From an uncultured Verrucomicrobiales bacterium (GTDB taxonomy: Bacteria; Verrucomicrobiota; Verrucomicrobiia; Verrucomicrobiales; Akkermansiaceae): a stretch of DNA of 43,437 nucleotides. The first letter of the stretch is position 1; every line of letters begins with the position of its first letter. The stretch is taken from contig CASICJ010000055.1 in the NCBI GenBank assembly GCA_949373085.1, positions 1 to 43,437 of the forward strand, written 5' to 3'. A program made the translations under genes and the position numbers. Below the pieces are notes generated by a model. The model did not search any database, was not told the origin of the DNA, and worked only from the letters and a program-made list of their open reading frames with translations. Shown here in pieces: positions 10,001 through 16,568 of this stretch.

Positions 10001-10203
10001 ATCGAGCCATCCACGCGCAATTCCTGAAGCCGATGGCCGTCTCACTGGGTTTTGGAATCCTATTTGCCACTGCCATTACCTTGTTTCTCATCCCGACGGC
10101 TTATCTAGCATTAGAGGACCTCAAGGGACTTTTCCGGCCTATTTGGAAGTGGTACTTTAAACCTTTTAAGGAAGAAGAAGGTGAAATAATGAATAATAAA
10201 TAA
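7027..10203 (+). CDS. RND-family efflux permease (AcrB/HAE-like)
   Basis: This 1058-residue inner-membrane proton-driven transporter has the standard RND plan: TM1 at ~10-30, a large periplasmic loop, TM2-6 (~335-480), a second loop, and TM8-12 (~880-1040). TM4 carries the proton-relay Asp pair D396-D397 in 'LGIVVDDAIITGENIY'. TM10 reads 'TGVVVNDSLVLVDFIN', which lacks the AcrB-type lysine, so it belongs to a less studied branch of the superfamily. No periplasmic adaptor (HlyD/AcrA) or TolC-like gene is adjacent, although these usually flank such permeases; partners must be elsewhere or absent. Upstream is the DUF1501 gene and downstream are two small membrane proteins on the same strand. Substrate cannot be predicted. 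Confidence 0.93.
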   Translation: MIRWFAKNDIASNLLLVAIVLAGLYTAFNKISLEVEPSHEIGEVEINMRFRGASPQDVQENIVKPIERTLRDLPGVKLIDSKARSGSANIDVEAEEGVDLRELRDEVEARIGAINTFPGETERPEVHIPNTSNWREVLTVAITGELSETELYKTARRVENELLNLPEISRTDMRGNQPLEISIEADDQKLRDYGLSFEDLVGAVRRSSLALSAGSLRTPVGSIMIRTDGQAYTQDDFAKIVVTAADGAQIRIGDLATIKDGFEDAQMMTRFNGNPAIMIDVLRAEDENAIKISDAVHRYIDQTSDFLPSGVGVSAWDDESIRIRGRLSTLGNSLLMGAGLVLLVLGLFLRPMLAFWVVIGIPISFAGGVLLMPYFGLTANTMSIFAFIIVLGIVVDDAIITGENIYTKLREDLTPLDAAVLGTKEVATPVTFGAITTIVAFIPLSYFPGFWSAWTSQIPPIVASVLVFSLIESKLILPSHLKHLSTNRRRMSSFARFQKWVADSLERGIDKFYRPALALASKHRYTTICLFFALAMAGLGYHRSGAIGFVDMPKVERYRISAYLSMIDNTPFEETEKQITFITDCAEELKRELIDPGTGKSLVRNIMASAGASRWGGAGDPEQGFSSLEIMPPSERSEPGPTNAEIAKMWQDKIGEIKNVNHLKVSGEWGSRKRGREELNSLSVELRGQDSDEKRVIAEEIELLFEAQDGIQGAHANNQRQREEFAITLKPRALELGITQRELAQQIRQAFYGEEAQRLQRDGEEIRVMVRLPKEKRESMFTFENLTIQSPNGSVIPFSTVATANLQKAPGTIESLDGAQVSYINAQPENKEVKIMEMAERLGPEISQIVAKRQDISWVWAGYVKEQRETDNRYTWLYSLLILTLFALLAIPFKSLLQPFIVLLAVPFGVIGAYAGHVILDITPSYLSIFGIMALTGVVVNDSLVLVDFINQKRREGMDIEEAVRISGVRRFRPIFLTSITTFAGLMPLMFDRAIHAQFLKPMAVSLGFGILFATAITLFLIPTAYLALEDLKGLFRPIWKWYFKPFKEEEGEIMNNK

Positions 10204-10223
10204 CTTAAGTTTTCTTAATTATT
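10199..10223 (+). other. AT-rich hairpin after the RND gene
   Basis: The arms AATAA(C)TTAAG and CTTAATTATT form ten pairs with one bulged C and a TTTT loop, overlapping the stop codon of the RND permease. It is entirely weak A/T pairing except one G-C and has no clear T tract, so terminator function is doubtful. It could modulate expression of the next gene. Confidence 0.25.
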
Positions 10224-10245
10224 TGCTTGTCCAAGGTATTTACCC

Positions 10246-10905
10246 ATGCTATTTTCTGCCTCAACTACCAAAATCCTTACGTCAATGCCAACTACCCAAA
10301 GCCGAAAACAGCACATCAAGGTCCGCGAAACCCAGATGGAAATTTCCGACGAAAAAGCCCCCTTTACCGATGATTTCGAAGGTAAGCTTGCCGATGCTCA
10401 AACCCAGCTTGAAGTCCTACATACTCAGCGTGCAGAGCTTGAACGACAAAAGACGGCACTTGAGGATTTAAACCACCGAAAACAAGAGTTCTTAAGCGGG
10501 CAGCTCGACTTAAGCGAGCGATTTGCCACCGCGATCACGAATATCGAACGTGAACTCTTTGAATCAAAACAGGAGGCTGAAGATCTTGATCAAACCAAGA
10601 TCAACTTTACCAGCCATCTTAACCGACTTGAGTCTCTCAATCCCGAAGCTTGGCCGAAGGACTCCCTCGCCATCGAACTTGAGAGAGCCCTCGTCATCCT
10701 CGACAAGGCAGACGAAGACTTCGAGCAAGCCGCCTCTCACTTTGGCGAGACCCGCAAAGATAGCATCTTTGGTGGGCAAACAGGATCGTTCTCCGGAGCG
10801 TCTTCCAATGGAAATTTTATAAGTATGATTCGAAACGGTTTCGCCTTCAATCTTCCAATCATCCTCCTTGGCTCCGTCGCCATCCTCATCTACTATTTAA
10901 AATAA
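10246..10905 (+). CDS. Hypothetical tail-anchored coiled-coil membrane protein
   Basis: This is an unrecognised 219-residue protein. Residues ~45-130 are rich in Glu, Lys, Gln and Leu with heptad-like spacing and are predicted to be coiled coil. Residues ~155-180 form another charged helix. A Ser/Gly-rich linker (GGQTGSFSGASSNG) precedes a single C-terminal membrane segment, FNLPIILLGSVAILIYYLK, that ends the protein. There is no signal peptide, so the bulk should face the cytoplasm. The start is uncertain: Met14 (10285) or Met31 would also give a complete coiled coil. The stop is 12 nt before the next small membrane protein, which has the same plan, so they are likely co-transcribed. Confidence 0.7.
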   Translation: MLFSASTTKILTSMPTTQSRKQHIKVRETQMEISDEKAPFTDDFEGKLADAQTQLEVLHTQRAELERQKTALEDLNHRKQEFLSGQLDLSERFATAITNIERELFESKQEAEDLDQTKINFTSHLNRLESLNPEAWPKDSLAIELERALVILDKADEDFEQAASHFGETRKDSIFGGQTGSFSGASSNGNFISMIRNGFAFNLPIILLGSVAILIYYLK

Positions 10906-10917
10906 ACCGACACCGTC

Positions 10918-11259
10918 ATGTTCTTTCGTAAAATGAAGCGCCAGCCGAGTCCACCGACTCACGACGAACTTTCTTCTTTAGACTCGGAAATTGAAAAATA
11001 TGAGTCACTCATTGAGAATGCTCCTCTAAAGCTTCTTGAGCAAAAAGAGAGGGAACGACATATGATTCCGGCTCTCGACGACCGGGAACAGCGCCAGCGT
11101 GAAAAACGGTTTTACGCCCAAATGTCCAAGGGACAACTGATCAACGAAAGACGTTATCGCACCAGAAACATTGTTCTCTTCGTGCTTTTACTAGCGGCCA
11201 CGGTGTCACTCTGCTGGTGGATGTATAGCGAGCTGGTGCGCAACGGTGTTCTCTCCTAG
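10918..11259 (+). CDS. Hypothetical small coiled-coil protein with C-terminal membrane helix
   Basis: This 113-residue protein has no recognised family. The first 80 residues are highly charged and helical (Glu/Arg/Lys/Gln-rich). One strong membrane span, NIVLFVLLLAATVSLCWWMY, lies near residues 86-105, followed by a short tail. No signal peptide is seen, so a cytoplasmic N-terminus is inferred. It sits 12 nt behind a larger protein of the same topology and 123 nt before gatC. A small hairpin (11286-11300) follows but lacks a T tract. Confidence 0.7.
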   Translation: MFFRKMKRQPSPPTHDELSSLDSEIEKYESLIENAPLKLLEQKERERHMIPALDDREQRQREKRFYAQMSKGQLINERRYRTRNIVLFVLLLAATVSLCWWMYSELVRNGVLS

Positions 11260-11382
11260 GGGCGGAAGACATTAGAATTCCGAAAGGTAGAGGTTCTACC
11301 ACCTTAGGAACGGGCTGATATTTTTCTTCCTGATCAGTTCTTTGCGGTTCCATCTCAGGTCGTCGCGGTACAACCTATCGCC

Positions 11383-11673
11383 ATGGCAGATCCCCACATT
11401 GATGTCCGCTATGTCGCAAACTTAGCCCGCATAGACCTAAGCAACGATGAAGTGGCCCGCTTCAGCACACAGCTAGAAGATGTTATGGGCTACATCAAAA
11501 AATTGGGCGAAGTGGACGTCGAGGGAGTCGAACCCTGCACTCACCCTATGATAAGGTCAAATCGAGTCCGCAAGGATGTGCCAGCTTCCAGCCTTCCGGC
11601 CGAAGGCTTCCTGCAAAACACTCCAGATCAAGCCAATGGTCAACTGCGGGTCCCTAAGGTCGTTGACGCATAA
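11383..11673 (+). CDS. gatC: Aspartyl/glutamyl-tRNA(Asn/Gln) amidotransferase subunit C
   Basis: GatC is the small scaffold subunit that holds GatA and GatB together in the complex that amidates mischarged Glu-tRNA(Gln) and Asp-tRNA(Asn). The 96 residues match the family length. Diagnostic features are 'VRYVANLARIDLSNDEVARFSTQLEDVMGYI', 'V.GVEP..H', and 'R.DV...S......LQN.P' near the end. It is 12 nt before gatA, the usual order, on the same strand. gatB is not in the window. There is no clear Shine-Dalgarno sequence. Confidence 0.95.
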   Translation: MADPHIDVRYVANLARIDLSNDEVARFSTQLEDVMGYIKKLGEVDVEGVEPCTHPMIRSNRVRKDVPASSLPAEGFLQNTPDQANGQLRVPKVVDA

Positions 11674-11685
11674 ATTTACCTTCCC

Positions 11686-13098
11686 ATGTCTCTCGCTTCC
11701 TCATCCCTAAGCGCCCTGCGGCAAAAGCTCGTTACTGGAGAAATCTCATCACGTGATATTGTCCAGGACGTGATCGACCAGATTACGACTCGTGATCAAG
11801 ACATCGGTGCCTTTCTTACTTTTGATCCAGATTCAGCCCTCGCCTCAGCGGACCAGGCCGACCTAGCACTTCCACTTGGCGGGCTCCCCATCGGGATTAA
11901 GGACAACATCAACGTTAAAGGACAACCCTGCACCTGCGCATCCAAATTCCTCGAAGGAGCCTTCACCTCTCCGTATGATGCTACTGCCGTTATACGGCTC
12001 AAAGCAGCGGGAGCCATTCCTTTTGGCCGAACCAACCTCGATGAATTTGCGATGGGATCTTCCACTGAAAACTCAGGACTCCAAACCACCCATAACCCAT
12101 TAGCGCCGGGCCACATTCCTGGGGGATCATCCGGCGGATCTGCGGCAGCAGTGGCGGGCCAACTCATTCCCGCCACATTGGGATCCGATACCGGAGGATC
12201 AATCCGCCAGCCAGCAAGTCACTGTGGAGTGGTCGGCCTCAAACCTTCTTACGGCAGGGTCTCTCGGTACGGCCTCGTTGCCTTTGGCTCTTCTCTGGAT
12301 CAAATCGGCCCACTGACTCACACAGTCGAAGATGCTGCGCTATTGCTGAACGCGATTGCTGGAGAAGATCCACGAGATTCCACTTCACTGGACGAGCCAG
12401 TGCCGGATTTCACAGAGGGCCTCGATCGAGGTGTCGCCGGAATGAAATTGGGAATTCCAAAAGAATATTTCACCGATGGAATTTCCCCTCAAGTCCGCGA
12501 ACGTGTTGAAGCCGCCGCAAAAACACTCGAAGAACAGGGAGCCAAAATTGTAGAGATCTCACTCCCCCATACCGAATATGCCGTAGCGACCTATTATATT
12601 ATCGCGCCAGCCGAGGCCTCATCAAACCTTTCTCGCTTCGACGGTGTTCGCTATGGCAATCGAACTGATAATCCCGAAGACATGCTCTCTCTTTACAAGA
12701 AAAGTCGTGAAGTAGGATTTGGCTCCGAGGTAAAACGGAGGATCATCTTGGGAACCTATGTTTTATCCTCTGGGTATTATGACGCCTACTACCTCCGCGC
12801 TCAAAAGGTCCGAACCTTGATCCGCCGCGACTTCGAGCAAGCCTTTGAGCAGGTCGATGCTATTCTCACTCCCGTGGCCCCAGAAACTGCTCCTAAAATG
12901 GGCGAGGCCAGCGGTGATCCACTGAAGCACTACCTTGCCGACATCTTTACCATTTCTGCGAATCTTGCTGGAAACTGCGGAATTTCCGTCCCGCTCGAGC
13001 CTATCGATGGAAAACCAGTCGGGCTGCAGATCCTGGGTCCTTATCTCGGAGAGAAAGAAATTCTTCGTTGTGCTCGGGCCGTTGAAGCTAATCGATAA
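11686..13098 (+). CDS. gatA: Aspartyl/glutamyl-tRNA(Asn/Gln) amidotransferase subunit A
   Basis: GatA is the amidase-signature glutaminase that supplies ammonia for tRNA-dependent synthesis of Gln-tRNA and Asn-tRNA. The 470 residues are close to the usual ~485. The Ser-cisSer-Lys triad is visible: K72 in 'GLPIGIKDNINVKG', S148 in 'PGGSSGGSAA' and the nucleophile S172 in 'GSDTGGSIRQP'. 'VGLKPSYGRVSRYGLVAF' and the C-terminal 'ANLAGNCGISVP' plus 'GLQI.G' are also typical. It follows gatC after 12 nt and converges on the M15 peptidase gene, with only ~70 bp between stops and no obvious terminator hairpin there. Confidence 0.97.
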   Translation: MSLASSSLSALRQKLVTGEISSRDIVQDVIDQITTRDQDIGAFLTFDPDSALASADQADLALPLGGLPIGIKDNINVKGQPCTCASKFLEGAFTSPYDATAVIRLKAAGAIPFGRTNLDEFAMGSSTENSGLQTTHNPLAPGHIPGGSSGGSAAAVAGQLIPATLGSDTGGSIRQPASHCGVVGLKPSYGRVSRYGLVAFGSSLDQIGPLTHTVEDAALLLNAIAGEDPRDSTSLDEPVPDFTEGLDRGVAGMKLGIPKEYFTDGISPQVRERVEAAAKTLEEQGAKIVEISLPHTEYAVATYYIIAPAEASSNLSRFDGVRYGNRTDNPEDMLSLYKKSREVGFGSEVKRRIILGTYVLSSGYYDAYYLRAQKVRTLIRRDFEQAFEQVDAILTPVAPETAPKMGEASGDPLKHYLADIFTISANLAGNCGISVPLEPIDGKPVGLQILGPYLGEKEILRCARAVEANR

Positions 13099-13169
13099 GC
13101 ACCTTCCCTAAAACCAAAAAAACCTTCTGAGTCAAATGGCCTTTATCAAATTCTGGGAGCCTAGACCTT

Positions 13170-13751
13170 TTACCAATCCGTGTTCTTACCACGGGTGTCG
13201 ATATGGACGAAGCTGGAATACCGTCCGATCCCTCCTTTGAAAAATCCTTTGGCGCGAACTGAACGAGCAGCGCGGGCCACCGTATTTGGTGAAGCCTTAA
13301 ACTTTAAATCGAGCGCAAAGTTTTGCATGTGCCATGATGCAGATTTTGCGCCTGAGCACCGGCGATTATAGGCAGGACTTCGGTAAGCCGAAGCCACCTC
13401 CCTCACAGGTTGCCTGATCGTAGCAGCCACACGATCAACCGCTTTGAGGGTCCCAGCCATCGATCTCCACATGGACCTCGGAGGAAGGGTGTTCCAAAGG
13501 CTTCCTTGAGTCTTAGCGTGAGCCTTTATAATCTGAAGGGGGTCGACATACTTTAATCGAAGCCCTTCAATAAACTTAGCATAACTTTGAATCTGTCTCT
13601 CACCTTGGAGCGTGACCCAAGCCCGGGGTAGTGATCCCAGATCAAGCGGCGGAGACTGACGAAACAAAAATCCGTGCGAGGTTTGGGTCGTAGCGACAAG
13701 ACCAGTCGCAGCAGCTGCAGCGGCCGCAAGAAAGTTGCGGCGGTTAGGCAT
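13170..13751 (-). CDS. Tat-exported peptidase M15 / DUF882-like protein
   Basis: This is probably a zinc-dependent murein peptidase-like protein of the M15_3/DUF882 group. From the ATG at 13751 it is 193 residues and begins MPNRRNFLAAAAAAATGL, a clear twin-arginine leader; the frame is open to 13832, but the longer start would bury that leader. The catalytic region has 'SAYRSPAYNRR', then S139-W-H141 with D148 (the SxHxxxxAxD pattern), and H183 in 'SFVHIDTRG'. These are the expected zinc and catalytic ligands, so it appears intact. Related M15 enzymes cut peptidoglycan cross-links. It is a single-gene unit, convergent with gatA. Confidence 0.82.
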   Translation of the reverse strand: MPNRRNFLAAAAAAATGLVATTQTSHGFLFRQSPPLDLGSLPRAWVTLQGERQIQSYAKFIEGLRLKYVDPLQIIKAHAKTQGSLWNTLPPRSMWRSMAGTLKAVDRVAATIRQPVREVASAYRSPAYNRRCSGAKSASWHMQNFALDLKFKASPNTVARAARSVRAKGFFKGGIGRYSSFVHIDTRGKNTDW

Positions 13752-14319
13752 GATGATACGGGATTCCGTCTCACTGACAGTCATTGCGGCGGAAGACTGA
13801 AAGCAATTCCTCTTTTGACCACCTAAAACCAAGAAGCTTAAACGACTCGTGATTTTTTAATAAAATCCAATATTTTACAAAATCTTACCAGAGTCTTTCA
13901 CAGCACTCTCGATGCCTATTCTAAAAGGGTTTAGGCCCATTTATCTCGCATTTTTAAACATTTAAAGGAACAAAACTTCATCATCACACTACCTCCCCAT
14001 AAATTGCTCTAAAGCTTCCTGATAATTAAAATTTCTTTAGTAACGTGACGAAAAACAGTGCCGATCCATTTTTAGCAGACGACAACCAAGCACTAAACTA
14101 GGCATCGCTTGGTGGGGCCCAGCGAATTCTAGAAAGGTTTTCACGTTAATACTTTTACAGACAAATCACTCCCAATTTAAGCATGAGGACCTTCGATTCA
14201 TAAACCTCAACGCGGTTGGAAAAATCCATGTAGATTTTGTAGTCCGCAAAGTAATTAGTGGGTTGAATTTCCGCTTTGACTTCGGATCACGCTCGACTAG
14301 CCTCCGGCATCTTTTAGGA
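13752..14319. other. AT-rich non-coding gap upstream of tRNA-Arg
   Basis: About 570 bp contains no supportable protein gene. It must hold the promoter of the leftward M15 gene. An imperfect GC hairpin (14106-14124) is visible but has no T tract on either side. Near the right end, TTGACT (14276-14281) could be a -35 box for the tRNA, but the matching -10 (TAGCCT, 14298-14303) is poor. I see nothing else in this gap. Confidence 0.4.
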
Positions 14320-14394
14320 GGGCCTGTAGTTCAATGGATAGAACAATGGTTTCCGGTACCATAGATCGGGGTTCGACTCCCTGCGGGCCTGCCA
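14320..14394 (+). tRNA. tRNA-Arg (anticodon CCG), CCA encoded
   Basis: The cloverleaf folds by eye. The acceptor is GGGCCTG paired with CGGGCCT, with G.U at 1:72 and U.G at 6:67. The D stem is GTTC/GAAC. The anticodon stem ATGGT/ACCAT has the loop TTCCGGT, so the anticodon is CCG (14353-14355), reading CGG. The variable loop is 4 nt. The T stem is CGGGG/CCCTG with loop TTCGACT. The discriminator is G, followed by an encoded CCA (14392-14394). The G.U closing pair at 1:72 is unusual and worth a check with a tRNA model. Confidence 0.9.
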
Positions 14395-14414
14395 CTCTTT
14401 ACCGTATAAGAGTG
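14393..14414 (+). terminator. Possible hairpin terminator after tRNA-Arg
   Basis: CACTCTT (14393-14399) pairs perfectly with AAGAGTG (14408-14414) across an 8-nt loop, starting within the CCA end. There is no T run after it, so it may act in processing rather than in termination. Confidence 0.3.
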
Positions 14415-14535
14415 CTTGTATCAAGCTGTGCCAGTGGTCTTTAAGCTCTTTAAACGAGAAAAGAGATCTCAGCTTAAGAGAATCTATTTCGATTATTTAT
14501 GGGGAAATTCTCCGGTCAATTCTCTCCCTCGTAAA

Positions 14536-16266
14536 TCATTCGTCCTGAAGGGAAAAACGATAAAACTTGCTCCCCGCTTCAAGCGGCACGGTCACCTCAT
14601 TGACTCCATCTCGCTTTGTCCAAACCTTCAAGTCATCGGTCTCTTCAATTGAGAAGCGAATTTTCACGCTATTGTTTATATTATCCGGCTGAAGCACCAC
14701 CGAACCTAAACGGGCGTCTTTCACCTCGCCGAGGGTGGGACGGGCATCACGCTCCGCAATAACTTGGGCCAGATCATCTTGCGTAGGCCGCTCATCACGC
14801 TCCGTTACAATGACGTTATATTCAGCTCTACTAACGAGACTATAGTCATTTGGGCTATCAGTCACATCGCTGCGACCTTCAAACCGTGCAAGTTCAATTC
14901 CCAAGTCATAAGCGTCCTGTAAATAGAAGAGAGTTAATTCATCCTTATCGCTTTCTAATTCAGCTTCTTTCACATCAGTGAGACCATCTCCGTCAGTATC
15001 AATAAAGCGGTCATCCCTCTCTGAAATAACGGCCTCATAGGCTGAACCTGAAACAAGACCGTAGCTCAAAGGATCTAAAATTACGTCGTTTTGACCAGTT
15101 TCGCGAGCACTAGCAACAGCCGTTTCAAATTCTGTATTGTTAAGATAAAAAACAGTTTCAACATTGGGGTCAGTTTCAAGTTCGATCTCCTTGATATCAG
15201 TAATACCATCCTCATCAGTGTCTTCAAATCGTGAGTCACGTTCTGCCACAACAAGAGCGTAGGCCGCGTCTTTTTCGGTAATTGATTCACCCAAAGTCGC
15301 AATCACTCCGTCCTTCTCAGCAAGATTCTCCGTGTAGCTTGCTAGGTTCCCATCTCGCTCTGCCACAACTAAGGCATAGGCCACGTCTTTTTCGGTAATT
15401 GATTCACTCAAAGTCGCAATCACTCCGTCCTTCTCAGCAAGATTCTCCGTGTAGCTTTCAAGGTTCGCATCTCGCTCTGCCACAACTAGGGCATAGGCCA
15501 CGTCTTTTTCGGTAATTGATTCACTCAAAGTCGCAATCACTCCGTCCTTCTCAGCAAGATTCTCCGTATAGCTTTCAAGATTCCCATCTCGCTCGGCAAT
15601 TAAAGCATCATAGACCCCTTGTGTAGGTCGTGCATCTCTCTCCGCAATCACGCTTGCAAGTTGAGCTTCCAACTCCTCGATTCGCGTGGAATCGTCAGTG
15701 GTTGTGATCGAGGTCTGAAACGGATTCCCGTTATCTTCCCAAAACATTAAGGAATCGTCTGAGGTGCCGATCGACGGACTAGGGGGCTGGTTTGTTATGA
15801 TTTCGGGATCGTTGAATAGCCATGTCGAAACGTCACGCACAACGGTATTGTATGCGACTCCCTCCAGAGAACTTTCAGTCGTATCGAAGACCCTGAACCC
15901 CAACCGAACGGGAAATTCTGAAGGGAACAAATCACCAAGTTCAGCATCAAGCTCAGAATTAATTTGAAAGACTGACTCAAACCCTTCTCCGGCGCTAAAG
16001 GTTCCGATGACCTCGTCTGGATTTGAGGAACCTATTCCAAGAAACGGGTTAAAAGATTGCCAGTCTACACTAGTAAAATCAGCACCACTTTTTGAAGGTT
16101 CAACGCCATCAAAAGAACCGACTTGAACTTGCGAACCCTCGGTAAGGGAATCACCGAGTCCATCAAGAACATTAGCAAAAGAACCACCCCCGATTGTTAT
16201 GGAGGCCGTGTAAGCGAGCTTGCTGAGAGAAGCGACTACCGCAGCTATGATTAAAATGATTTTCAA
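14536..16266 (-). CDS. Exported repeat protein (ERD coiled repeats, TSP3-like Ca sites, verrucomicrobial C-terminus)
   Basis: This 576-residue protein has a signal peptide (MKIILIIAAVVASLSKLAYTA) and an N-terminal beta-rich region (~21-190). A short coiled segment is followed by three near-identical 39-residue repeats (AERDxNLxSYTENLAEKDG, then VIATLxESITEKDxAYALVV), encoded by 117-bp DNA repeats at 15267-15617. Next come two ~70-residue units that each open with a thrombospondin-type-3-like calcium motif (DTDEDGITDIKEIELETD and DTDGDGLTDVKEAELESD). 'ERDxRPT' repeats lead to a C-terminal ~55-residue domain ending 'GSKFYRFSLQDE', a type of ending common on Verrucomicrobia exported proteins. 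It is probably a cell-surface or extracellular structural or adhesive protein; no enzyme motif is seen. It is a single-gene unit. Confidence 0.8.
   Translation of the reverse strand: MKIILIIAAVVASLSKLAYTASITIGGGSFANVLDGLGDSLTEGSQVQVGSFDGVEPSKSGADFTSVDWQSFNPFLGIGSSNPDEVIGTFSAGEGFESVFQINSELDAELGDLFPSEFPVRLGFRVFDTTESSLEGVAYNTVVRDVSTWLFNDPEIITNQPPSPSIGTSDDSLMFWEDNGNPFQTSITTTDDSTRIEELEAQLASVIAERDARPTQGVYDALIAERDGNLESYTENLAEKDGVIATLSESITEKDVAYALVVAERDANLESYTENLAEKDGVIATLSESITEKDVAYALVVAERDGNLASYTENLAEKDGVIATLGESITEKDAAYALVVAERDSRFEDTDEDGITDIKEIELETDPNVETVFYLNNTEFETAVASARETGQNDVILDPLSYGLVSGSAYEAVISERDDRFIDTDGDGLTDVKEAELESDKDELTLFYLQDAYDLGIELARFEGRSDVTDSPNDYSLVSRAEYNVIVTERDERPTQDDLAQVIAERDARPTLGEVKDARLGSVVLQPDNINNSVKIRFSIEETDDLKVWTKRDGVNEVTVPLEAGSKFYRFSLQDE
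15267..15617 (-). repeat. 117-bp in-frame tandem repeat, three copies
   Basis: Copies begin at 15267, 15384 and 15501 (plus-strand coordinates). Copies 1 and 2 differ at about 5 of 117 positions. Copies 2 and 3 differ at about 3 of the first 95 before copy 3 diverges. The unit is 39 codons, so gain or loss of a unit keeps the frame. The low divergence suggests recent duplication. Confidence 0.93.
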
Positions 16267-16568
16267 GGCATTATAGGATACACGAAATCATTCTTAATTC
16301 AACTGGTGTTACAATAGCGCCAAAAAATGATCTTATTTGCCCTAATGATAGGTTTAAGCGTATTCAAAATGAGCTTCATGAGCAGACTTCTAACGGTCCT
16401 TAAATCCACTTGGGAAAAGGCCCTTTCTAACCCCGGAAAAGTCTTGAAAAGACAGATCTCACCGAATAGCGACGTAAGGGAGGGCGGAAGTCCTGAAAAG
16501 ACTGCTGACTGACTCCTCAATTGCTGATCATTCACCTCCATATTTCAAGCACCTCAAAAAACACACCG
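16267..16568. other. Divergent intergenic region
   Basis: About 300 bp separates the leftward repeat protein from the rightward heme protein, so both promoters should lie here, but no convincing -35/-10 pair stands out. A short imperfect direct repeat (AAGTC-T/C-TGAAAAGAC) occurs near 16440-16505. I see nothing else. Confidence 0.35.

Noticed and set aside
11286-11300. Hairpin before gatC as a terminator or riboswitch
   Set aside because: Only six base pairs, a 3-nt loop and no T tract or conserved aptamer pattern.
14320-14394. tRNA-Arg as an integration (att) site for a mobile element
   Set aside because: No integrase, no direct repeat of the tRNA 3' end and no foreign-looking gene block follow it.
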